A stretch of DNA of 5,956 nt from Caldifarciminota bacterium UBA2202 (GTDB lineage Bacteria > Hydrothermota > 32-111). Shown one piece after another: positions 1 through 5,567 of this stretch. Position 1 is the stretch's first letter. Each line of letters opens with the position of its first letter. The notes below the pieces were generated by a model. It saw nothing but the letters and a program-made list of their open reading frames with translations. It was not told the DNA's origin and did no database searches. The stretch is taken from the NCBI GenBank assembly GCA_002327905.1, contig DCUY01000010.1:1-5956 (forward strand), in the 5' to 3' direction. Made by a program: the position numbers and the translations under genes.

Positions 1-75
1 AATGAGCGCCGGGCTTCCTGCCACGAGCTATAGAGGTAGAGTGTGAGCCGACGCTACACCTACGTGCCGCGAGAT
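1..75. other. GC-rich patch of unknown nature
   Basis: About 61% of the first 70 bases are G or C, well above the AT-rich DNA that follows abruptly from about position 76. No convincing reading frame crosses it. One plus-strand frame reads from the left edge to a TGA at 44-46, so it could hold the last codons of an upstream gene. Segments 22-25 and 63-66 (CACG/CGTG) and 31-39 and 54-62 can pair with internal mismatches, so part of a structured RNA is conceivable. It has no tRNA T-loop and does not match rRNA, tmRNA, SRP or RNase P signatures I know. A contig-end artefact is also possible. Confidence 0.3.
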
Positions 76-109
76 GAATTTGAATTGTTTTGTTTTGTTT
101 CGATTAGAT

Positions 110-979
110 TCAGTATTTGTGGGAAACTATATGAAGTTTTTCTTTTACGACTTTTACTACAAATTCTCTGCCGGAAACAAGCTGTCCGTCCAATTGCCCC
201 ATTATTACTCTTGAGCTTCTTATAATCATCTCTTTAAACTGCTTGTAAATAACCTTTTTATCCCCCGGGTGTTTTTTCATCATCACTTTGATAAGATAAT
301 AAGGCCTTAAAATCATAGGCATATCCCTGATGAGGCATATATCAAGATTCCCGTCTTCAATGTGCGCCTTCGGAGTCAAAAAGAATCCTCCTCCGACAGC
401 CATTCCGTTTCCCACGCAGGTTATGTAGTATTTGCCTCTGTAATCAATTCCGTCAGCAGTGATATGATACCTTGGAGCGCGAAATTTGAAGAGTTTGGAT
501 AAGACGAAAATCATATATGCAAACATTCCGTTTATTTTTAAGTCCTTTTCATCCATCTCATTTACAACCTCTCCGTCAAAACCCAGACCAAGGGCATTTA
601 TGCCTACAGTGCCGTTTACAGTGAAGAGGTCTATTTCATGAAAATTGTTTGTCAGTAAAAGATTATCCATTGTGTGGTCTCTGAGATTTTTTACAAGGTC
701 ATTTCCCGTTCCCGTGCTTATCAGTCGTATCGGCTTTAAATGCGGGTATAATCCGTTGACAACCTCATTGAGAGTCCCGTCTCCCCCCACAACCACAATA
801 TCAGTGATGTCGGGAGTCATCCACTCCTTGACATTCTTCTGCGCATCAAACTTTTCTACGGTCTTTTTTAAAACATAGGGAATCTTCAGTCTCTCAACAG
901 CAGTGATTATCTCAGGAAGATATTCTTCTGCAGAGCCGTTTCCCGCCACAGGATTTTGTATGATAAGAAATTTTGCCAT
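110..979 (-). CDS. Diacylglycerol kinase (DAGK) family lipid kinase
   Basis: Predicted soluble or membrane-associated kinase that transfers phosphate from ATP to a lipid alcohol such as diacylglycerol, feeding phosphatidic acid into phospholipid synthesis (DgkB/YegS family). At 289 residues it matches the usual family length of about 290-315. Visible motifs, in order, are the N-terminal NPVAGNG (residues 9-15), the hallmark nucleotide-binding GGDGTLNEVVNGL (65-77), GTGND (90-94), GLGFDGEV (131-138), and the C-terminal lobe signature TPKAHIEDGNLD (202-213). Oddity: the usual C-terminal DGE motif reads DGQ at 264-266, replacing the conserved glutamate. The ATG at 979 is chosen because residues NPVAGNG follow at the usual distance and a -10 box lies 6 nt upstream; there is no Shine-Dalgarno site. 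The true lipid substrate (diacylglycerol, sphingoid base, undecaprenol or other) cannot be told from sequence. Confidence 0.95.
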   Translation of the reverse strand: MAKFLIIQNPVAGNGSAEEYLPEIITAVERLKIPYVLKKTVEKFDAQKNVKEWMTPDITDIVVVGGDGTLNEVVNGLYPHLKPIRLISTGTGNDLVKNLRDHTMDNLLLTNNFHEIDLFTVNGTVGINALGLGFDGEVVNEMDEKDLKINGMFAYMIFVLSKLFKFRAPRYHITADGIDYRGKYYITCVGNGMAVGGGFFLTPKAHIEDGNLDICLIRDMPMILRPYYLIKVMMKKHPGDKKVIYKQFKEMIIRSSRVIMGQLDGQLVSGREFVVKVVKEKLHIVSHKY

Positions 980-985
980 TAAATA

Positions 986-1014
986 AGTATACTCTGCGAC
1001 CCGAAAAATATCAA
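986..1014 (-). promoter_or_regulatory. Predicted sigma70 promoter of the lipid kinase gene (leaderless)
   Basis: On the minus strand, TTGATA (1014-1009) and TATACT (991-986) are separated by exactly 17 bp. The -10 box ends 6 nt before the ATG at 979, so transcription should begin at or within a base or two of the start codon. No ribosome binding site is visible. The promoter lies in the 46-nt gap after the small upstream gene, so the kinase can be transcribed independently. Confidence 0.7.
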
Positions 1015-1025
1015 GTGATAAGAGA

Positions 1026-1307
1026 TTATGCCTGTCTTGGCTTTACGCTGAAACCAATTATGGCATAAACAGCAGTCATTACGACAAGACCATTTGCAAT
1101 GTCAAACATTGAACCGCCTCTCTTGGTTTGCATTGCAGAAGACAAATTGCTTGAACTGTTTGAGTAATTTGAATAGGCGGTTGTTGTCTGCATGCATTTT
1201 ACAGTAGAAGATGTTGAGTGCGAACATGAACTGACTCTGAGAACATCAGCGCTGATTGAAACGCAATTGTCAGAATAAGAATGGAAATCAATAATTGCGC
1301 CATGCAT
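1026..1307 (-). CDS. Small Ser/Thr-rich protein with C-terminal membrane segment, unknown function
   Basis: I do not recognise this 93-residue product. Residues about 26-66 are very rich in Ser and Thr with some Asn, and contain no long hydrophobic stretch. A single hydrophobic segment at about 67-88 follows a basic KRGG (62-65) and is followed by a short tail with Lys89 and Arg91. There are three cysteines (15, 28, 38) and no N-terminal signal peptide. It could be a tail-anchored protein, or a start further inside (Met59 or Met67) could give a tiny membrane peptide. Support for its being real: no competing gene lies on the other strand, codon choice resembles the neighbours, and TATAAA lies exactly 6 nt before the ATG, as in the adjacent kinase gene. 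Against it: small size, no recognised family and no clear -35 box. It lies upstream of the lipid kinase on the same strand, 46 nt away. Confidence 0.5.
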   Translation of the reverse strand: MHGAIIDFHSYSDNCVSISADVLRVSSCSHSTSSTVKCMQTTTAYSNYSNSSSNLSSAMQTKRGGSMFDIANGLVVMTAVYAIIGFSVKPRQA

Positions 1308-1313
1308 TAAAGA

Positions 1314-1319
1314 TTTATA
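1314..1319 (-). promoter_or_regulatory. Candidate -10 box for the small membrane protein gene
   Basis: TATAAA on the minus strand ends 6 nt before the ATG at 1307, the same spacing as for the lipid kinase gene. No good -35 hexamer is found 16-18 bp upstream, and there is no Shine-Dalgarno sequence. In AT-rich DNA such a box can occur by chance, so this is weak evidence alone. Confidence 0.35.
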
Positions 1320-1448
1320 TTTTGCAGTTTAAACGCTTCTGTTAAAACAGGGTTGAGACATTTCTTTACAAACTTTAAAAAATACGCTTTAAGTTTTAAT
1401 TTCTTGAAAATTGAATTTATAAAAAAGCAATTCTCTCGGATATACCTA

Positions 1449-1476
1449 TTGAAATAAATTGAAAAACAATTAAGAT
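1449..1476 (+). promoter_or_regulatory. Predicted promoter of the endonuclease I gene
   Basis: TTGAAA (1449-1454) and TAAGAT (1471-1476) are 16 bp apart. The -10 box ends 9 nt before the ATG at 1486, leaving a predicted leader of only a few bases. No Shine-Dalgarno motif is present; the stretch before the ATG contains only A, T and a single G. The small inverted repeat AATTG-AAAAA-CAATT (1457-1471) lies in the spacer and may be chance. Confidence 0.5.
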
Positions 1477-1485
1477 ATTATTGTT

Positions 1486-2523
1486 ATGAAAAAAATAGTT
1501 TTTTTAGCATCTGTTTTATCCTTCATATTTGCCAATAGTGTTGTATTGTTCCCGGGCATTACAGGGTCTGCTCTTGCGGATTCTGTAGTCAAATATTATA
1601 AATCAAGTTCAAATCTTGGTTATGATGCCGGAAGGGACACACTCTACGGAGTAATTGATAAAATCAGCGGATACCTCACATGTGTTTATTCCGGATACTC
1701 AATATATATGGTTGCGGGGCAGGACCCGTCAACTTATGCTAATGCGAATGATATTAACTGCGAACATACATGGCCCCAGTCATTGGGTGCAGAAGGACTC
1801 GCAAAATCAGACCTCCATCATCTGTATCCTACAGAGGTTGATGTAAATTCAGCAAGGGCTAATCTGCCGTTCGGAGAAATAGCAGATGGATCAACAAACA
1901 AATGGTATTACAATAATTCATACATAACATCAATTCCTTCAGTGAATAAAGACCTTTACAGCGAACTTCTCACAAATGTGAGGTTTGAACCGCGCGAGGA
2001 CCACAAAGGAAATGCATCCCGCTCAATGTTTTATTTTTACACAATGTACAAATCTCAATATATTGCCCTTGATTCCGACACATCCTTTTGGAAAAGCCAG
2101 ACAGACACTCTTCTCGTATGGCATTACAGAGATATTGTTGACAGCAGGGAGCTCACACGCACAAATAAAATTGCAACTTACCAGCAGAACAAGCCGAACC
2201 CTTTTATTATTGACACGACTCTTGCAAGGCGCATCTACTTCCCGACAATGAATTTGCAGGAGGAATATTCCCTGAAAGGTGCATTTAAGGAGAAAGAGCC
2301 GTATGCAAAATATGATTTGAAGAATAAGATGCTTTATATCTTTTTAAATTCAAATTCATTTCCTGTGAGAGTCAGAGTGGTTGATATTTCCGGAAGAGTA
2401 ATATCGGATCAGATGACTTATGAAAATACATTTTCATTTAAGGGCTTCTCATCAAGCATTTATTTTGTCAGCATAATACTTAAAAACAAAGTAATTTATT
2501 CTTCAAAAATAATCAGTCTATAG
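1486..2523 (+). CDS. Secreted endonuclease I family nuclease with T9SS-type sorting domain
   Basis: Predicted extracellular, metal-dependent nuclease of the Endonuclease I (EndA/Vvn, beta-beta-alpha-metal) family, which cuts DNA and often RNA non-specifically. Residues 1-18 form a Sec signal peptide (KK, then a hydrophobic core, likely cut after Ser18). The catalytic core shows EHTWP (93-97), where Glu93 and His94 match the family metal ligand and general base, then DLHHLYPTEVDVNSARAN (109-126), with Asn126 the probable second metal ligand. FEPREDHKGNASRSMFYF (167-184) and QQNKPNPFI (233-241) are also typical. Residues about 273-345 form a beta-rich tail with VVDISGRVIS (298-307) and a terminal YFVS...KIISL pattern, resembling the T9SS type A sorting domain; it is absent from E. 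coli EndA. Likely roles are nutrient scavenging from extracellular DNA, or biofilm or competitor DNA turnover. It converges on the propeller gene, sharing a terminator. Confidence 0.93.
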   Translation: MKKIVFLASVLSFIFANSVVLFPGITGSALADSVVKYYKSSSNLGYDAGRDTLYGVIDKISGYLTCVYSGYSIYMVAGQDPSTYANANDINCEHTWPQSLGAEGLAKSDLHHLYPTEVDVNSARANLPFGEIADGSTNKWYYNNSYITSIPSVNKDLYSELLTNVRFEPREDHKGNASRSMFYFYTMYKSQYIALDSDTSFWKSQTDTLLVWHYRDIVDSRELTRTNKIATYQQNKPNPFIIDTTLARRIYFPTMNLQEEYSLKGAFKEKEPYAKYDLKNKMLYIFLNSNSFPVRVRVVDISGRVISDQMTYENTFSFKGFSSSIYFVSIILKNKVIYSSKIISL

Positions 2524-2552
2524 ATTTTTCCGTATAGTTTTTTTGAAAAATT

Positions 2553-2575
2553 AAGGCGCCCGAAACGGGCGCCTT
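2553..2575. terminator. Bidirectional intrinsic terminator between convergent genes
   Basis: AAGGCGCCCG (2553-2562) and CGGGCGCCTT (2566-2575) are perfect reverse complements around an AAA loop, giving a 10-bp GC-rich stem in AT-rich DNA. On the plus strand it is followed by TTTGATTTGTT. On the minus strand it is followed by TTAATTTTTC. It lies midway in the 60-bp gap between the two convergent stop codons, so it can end transcripts from both sides. Confidence 0.93.
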
Positions 2576-2583
2576 TGATTTGT

Positions 2584-4695
2584 TCAGAATACGAATATCT
2601 TTCCCATCAAAGCATTAGAACCTGTATTGACTCTGTAAAAATATACTCCGCTCTTTTTAATATTCAGCAGATTTTTGCCCGTGCAAATAACTCTTCCTGA
2701 TGCATCGAATAATTCAACAGACAAAATGCCTGCTCCGGAAAATTCCACAGACCTTCCCATCACTATAACTTTTAAATTATCTCGCGCAACATTTTTTAAA
2801 GGAGCAGATTCTACTGATGTAAGTGCTGTTTTTTCAAGAGCAATAAGTCCGGCATATTCACATGCAACATAAATATTTCCCAAACTGTCAGTATCAACAG
2901 AGAAGTTTCTCCCGTTATGTATGTAATATGCGCTCTCTGATATATTCTTTGGGTCTGAAATATTAAAGACCCTTATTCCATAATCTATATCAGAGACATA
3001 CGCCAAAGAGTCTTTTACAGTGACTCTGTCTGCAAAAACAATTCCTGTGGCTTTATCCGTTCTTACAGGATTTGAAGGGTCCGAGATATCCAGAACAACA
3101 AGCCCGGAATCTCCGGCCGCAACATAAGCATAATTGCCTTCAACATCGACATTCTGAACAGAAATGGGGGAATCGTAATATGTTATTTCCGATGGAGATG
3201 ACGGATTCTTTACATTTATTATTCTCAGTCCGCCTGAGCCGGAAGCCACATAAGCGACAGAGTCTTTTACATCCAACCCGTAAGCATTGCCCGGAGTATC
3301 CAAAGAACCCATTGAGGCGAGATTGTACGGGTCTGTCCTGTCAACGATATATAAACCTGAATACTTTTCTGTCACATAGAGATAATCTCCAAGAATACGC
3401 ACATCTGTTGCGTTTCCGTCAAGATAAATCGAATCTGTTTTGAACGGTGAGGATTTATCTGAAATATTTATTGCAACTATGCTGTTGTCATATCCTGCAG
3501 AATAAGCATAGTCACCTTCAACATCAATGCTGTATGCTGAGGGGCAGACATAAATAAAGCTTTTTAAAATTGGGCTCTCAACATCAGTGATGTCGATTAT
3601 CTCGACTGTGCCTGCATCGCTTGCGGTATAAGCATAATTTCCTTTGACGACAACTCCGTACGGCTCTGAAGGAGTCAGATAAAAACCCTCTTCAACAGGG
3701 GCAGATGCAGTTGATACATCTATAATTCTCACTCCGGAAAAATAATCTGCCGCATAAACAGTGCTGTCTGAAAATGCAATTCCGAATGTTGAACCGGGAG
3801 TATCACAAAATCCCGCTTCAGAGATTGAAGAAGGGTCTGTGACATTGATTATTCTGACTCCGCTCTGCGCATCAGCAACATAAGCGTAATTCCCGTCGAC
3901 ACAAACATCGGATGCCATTCCGGATGTATTGTATGTTGACAAGAGGGCGGGGGATGTCGGGTCTGATATATCCACAACTCTCAGCCCTGAAGTGTAATCT
4001 GCGATAAAAGCCAATGAGTGCGAAATAAATATACCCATTGAATTACCGCTTGTGTCATAATTTCCTATAGAATCAGGCGCTGTTTTGTCTTTAATATTGA
4101 ATATTGTCAAACCGTTAGCATAGTCAGCAATATATGCAAAAGTGTCTTTCACAAAGACATCGTATGCGTTTCCCGCGGTATTGTAAGTCCCCACAACTGT
4201 TCTGGCTGAGGGATTTGATATGCTTATTATTTTCAGCCCCGCATTGTCGGCGGCAACATAGGCAAAAGAATCATCAACAAAGATTTTTCTGATTGTGCCC
4301 GGAACAGACATATATTCGCTGAGAACCGGAGCAAAAGGGTTTGATATGTCAATTATGCATATGCCAAAGCTTCCCATTCCTATATATGCATAATTTCCTC
4401 TGACATTAATTGACCGCAAAACCGCTTTTGCATAAAAATCGCTTATAAGAACAGGGTTTGATTTGTCTTTGACATTGAAAATCAAAAGGGAGTATCCGCT
4501 TACAGAATAAAGCAGAGTATCAACAATAAAAACATCCTGCGTGAATGAATATGCACAGGTGCTTATATAACTCATGTTGAGGGAATCGATTCCATTGCTG
4601 TTTATTGATATCGGCGGATATGAATAGGGATCCTGCGACGCAGAAAGAATAATATAGGAAAGAATTATTATTGTAAAAGCAAAAACTCTCTTCAT
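2584..4695 (-). CDS. Secreted LVIVD-repeat beta-propeller protein with T9SS-type sorting domain
   Basis: Predicted 703-residue surface or extracellular protein. Residues 1-20 are a Sec signal peptide (KR, then a long hydrophobic core, likely cut at Ser20/Gln21). From about residue 45 to 629 it consists of 14 LVIVD-type units, each following the pattern V.V...AYVA....GL.I.DISDP..P. The last unit is degenerate. Residues about 630-703 form a beta-sandwich tail with ELFDASGRVIC (661-671), SGVYFYRV (682-689) and a terminal GKIFVF, resembling the T9SS type A sorting domain that is cleaved or anchored during export. LVIVD repeats are generally assigned to a beta-propeller fold, probably for protein or carbohydrate binding; no catalytic residues are evident and the ligand is unknown. 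Start choice is firm: GGAGG lies 4 nt before the ATG, followed at once by the signal peptide. The gene is probably monocistronic, with its own promoter and terminator. Confidence 0.93.
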   Translation of the reverse strand: MKRVFAFTIIILSYIILSASQDPYSYPPISINSNGIDSLNMSYISTCAYSFTQDVFIVDTLLYSVSGYSLLIFNVKDKSNPVLISDFYAKAVLRSINVRGNYAYIGMGSFGICIIDISNPFAPVLSEYMSVPGTIRKIFVDDSFAYVAADNAGLKIISISNPSARTVVGTYNTAGNAYDVFVKDTFAYIADYANGLTIFNIKDKTAPDSIGNYDTSGNSMGIFISHSLAFIADYTSGLRVVDISDPTSPALLSTYNTSGMASDVCVDGNYAYVADAQSGVRIINVTDPSSISEAGFCDTPGSTFGIAFSDSTVYAADYFSGVRIIDVSTASAPVEEGFYLTPSEPYGVVVKGNYAYTASDAGTVEIIDITDVESPILKSFIYVCPSAYSIDVEGDYAYSAGYDNSIVAINISDKSSPFKTDSIYLDGNATDVRILGDYLYVTEKYSGLYIVDRTDPYNLASMGSLDTPGNAYGLDVKDSVAYVASGSGGLRIINVKNPSSPSEITYYDSPISVQNVDVEGNYAYVAAGDSGLVVLDISDPSNPVRTDKATGIVFADRVTVKDSLAYVSDIDYGIRVFNISDPKNISESAYYIHNGRNFSVDTDSLGNIYVACEYAGLIALEKTALTSVESAPLKNVARDNLKVIVMGRSVEFSGAGILSVELFDASGRVICTGKNLLNIKKSGVYFYRVNTGSNALMGKIFVF
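2809..4563 (-). repeat. Fourteen tandem 42-residue (126-bp) LVIVD units in the propeller gene
   Basis: The residue aligned with the G of the GLRIIDVSDP strand falls at residues 69, 111, 153, 195, 237, 279, 321, 363, 405, 447, 489, 531, 573 and 616. The first thirteen are exactly 42 residues apart; only the last step is 43. The position is Gly in most units, and Ser, Thr or Ser in units 1, 8 and 9. The units differ clearly in sequence, so the duplication is old or the units have diverged under a strict length constraint. Fourteen units would fit two seven-bladed propellers. Confidence 0.9.
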
Positions 4696-4699
4696 TTAA

Positions 4700-4704
4700 C
4701 CTCC
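4700..4704 (-). promoter_or_regulatory. Shine-Dalgarno site of the propeller gene
   Basis: GGAGG on the minus strand is followed by TTAA and then the ATG at 4695. The spacing of 4 nt is slightly short but workable. It is the only full Shine-Dalgarno sequence I find ahead of any gene here, and it fixes the start codon. Confidence 0.85.
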
Positions 4705-4716
4705 ATTTTTTTATTT

Positions 4717-4745
4717 AGTATATAGAATATAATTGATCAAGTCAA
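4717..4745 (-). promoter_or_regulatory. Predicted strong sigma70 promoter of the propeller gene
   Basis: On the minus strand TTGACT (4745-4740) and TATACT (4722-4717) are exactly 17 bp apart, close to the sigma70 consensus. Transcription would begin near 4710, giving a leader of about 15 nt that holds the GGAGG site. An 11-bp inverted repeat covers the -35 box and most of the spacer. Confidence 0.8.
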
Positions 4746-4752
4746 TTATATT
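4726..4752. promoter_or_regulatory. Perfect 11-bp inverted repeat, possible operator
   Basis: AATATAATTGA (4726-4736) and TCAATTATATT (4742-4752) are perfect reverse complements separated by TCAAG. A second overlapping palindrome, TTGATCAA, spans 4733-4740. The repeat covers the -35 hexamer and most of the spacer of the propeller promoter, where a dimeric repressor would block RNA polymerase. It is AT-rich and lacks a following U-tract, so a terminator is unlikely. The cognate regulator is not in this window. Confidence 0.5.
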
Positions 4753-4843
4753 ATTTTAACAATCTCATTAAATATGCATAAACGGATCTTCTGCTGGTTA
4801 TGAATTGTCAATTAATGTCAGTCGGCAGTTTTGAAAAAACGCT

Positions 4844-4871
4844 TGAAATGATTATTGATTTGGTATATATT
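4844..4871 (+). promoter_or_regulatory. Predicted leaderless promoter for the rightward membrane-gene pair
   Basis: TTGAAA (4844-4849) and TATATT (4866-4871) are 16 bp apart. The -10 box ends 6 nt before the ATG at 4878, through six T residues. This repeats the spacing seen for the lipid kinase gene and supports 4878 as the real start rather than the in-frame ATG at 4800. No Shine-Dalgarno site precedes either ATG. Confidence 0.55.
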
Positions 4872-4877
4872 TTTTTT

Positions 4878-5567
4878 ATGAGTTATAGGAAAATCGGATG
4901 TGCGGTAATTTTAATTCTTGCCGTCAATTTCTCTATATCATTTTTTTATCTTAAGGATGTCTTCCGTCTCACGAAATATGCATCCCAATTCACAGGTGAA
5001 AGAAAAATTCTTGAAGTTGAGCGCTACAGCGGATATGACAATGTAGTGCAATTCGTAAAGTACGGCGATGTTCTAAAGGGAAACACCGTAATTGTAAACA
5101 CCACTTCCGATTATTCCACGCGATTCACAGAGTTCTACAATTTATCTTATCTCTCTTCACACAAAGTCTTCTACGCCCCCATCCAAATAGCATTAAACAA
5201 AGATTTCACAGATTCGAGAAACATTACGAAAATGGTTGTTCTCTGGGAAGAAGGAGTTGTGGTCCACGCAGAAGATTCACTCTTCGAAACATCGGCATAT
5301 CCTTTCTCATGTGAAGTTATGAAGAATATTGTCAGATTTCAATGGTTCTATCCCCATGGAAACGACTTAAATCTTTATGTATCGGATGAAGAGGGGAGAG
5401 TAGTATTTAAAACAGGAGTGCCGTTTGAAACAGCCAAAGATTCTTTTTATGAAGTCAGGATACCGTTGGAAAAATTGAATTTGAAAAAAGGAGTATATTT
5501 CTGGAATGTCTCAAAACCGAGTTTTGCAAAATTCATGCTCTTCCCCGGAAGGTTCTCTTATGATTAA
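4878..5567 (+). CDS. Single-pass membrane-anchored protein, unknown function
   Basis: I do not recognise this 229-residue protein. Residues 1-5 (MSYRK) are basic and are followed by one hydrophobic segment at about 6-25, a signal anchor or uncleaved signal sequence. The rest would then lie in the periplasm. The last third (about 150-220) reads like a fibronectin-type beta-sandwich: RFQWFYPHGNDLNLYVSDEE begins at about 152, GRVVFK follows, and LKKGVYFWNV lies near the end. This pattern recurs in FecR-like and other envelope proteins, but the assignment is tentative. The frame also allows a start at 4800, which would add 26 residues. I prefer 4878 because a promoter ends 6 nt before it and the basic-plus-hydrophobic signal begins right there. 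Its stop codon overlaps the start of the next gene by 8 nt (5560-5567), so the two are probably co-transcribed and translationally coupled. Confidence 0.8.
   Translation: MSYRKIGCAVILILAVNFSISFFYLKDVFRLTKYASQFTGERKILEVERYSGYDNVVQFVKYGDVLKGNTVIVNTTSDYSTRFTEFYNLSYLSSHKVFYAPIQIALNKDFTDSRNITKMVVLWEEGVVVHAEDSLFETSAYPFSCEVMKNIVRFQWFYPHGNDLNLYVSDEEGRVVFKTGVPFETAKDSFYEVRIPLEKLNLKKGVYFWNVSKPSFAKFMLFPGRFSYD

Noticed and set aside
84..100. Short TTTTG tandem run
   Set aside because: Only about three imperfect units in an AT-rich spacer; no sign of a functional repeat array.
43..225. 60-codon plus-strand frame
   Set aside because: Its right half lies antisense to the well-supported C-terminus of the lipid kinase, and the product resembles nothing known.
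1370..1396. Imperfect inverted repeat AAACTTTAAA / TTTAAGTTT
   Set aside because: Very AT-rich with a one-base bulge; such pairings are expected by chance in this composition, and it has no link to a promoter box.
3072..3443. 123-codon plus-strand frame
   Set aside because: Antisense to the LVIVD repeat region, whose translation is unambiguous; the antisense product is low-complexity and unrelated to any family I know.
2809..4563. CRISPR or other DNA repeat array suggested by the regular periodicity
   Set aside because: The 126-bp period is protein-level repetition within one intact reading frame, with no identical DNA repeats or spacers.
4800..4877. N-terminal extension of the membrane-anchored protein from ATG 4800
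   Set aside because: No ribosome site or promoter fits 4800, while the ATG at 4878 is preceded by a fitting promoter and starts directly at a basic-plus-hydrophobic signal.
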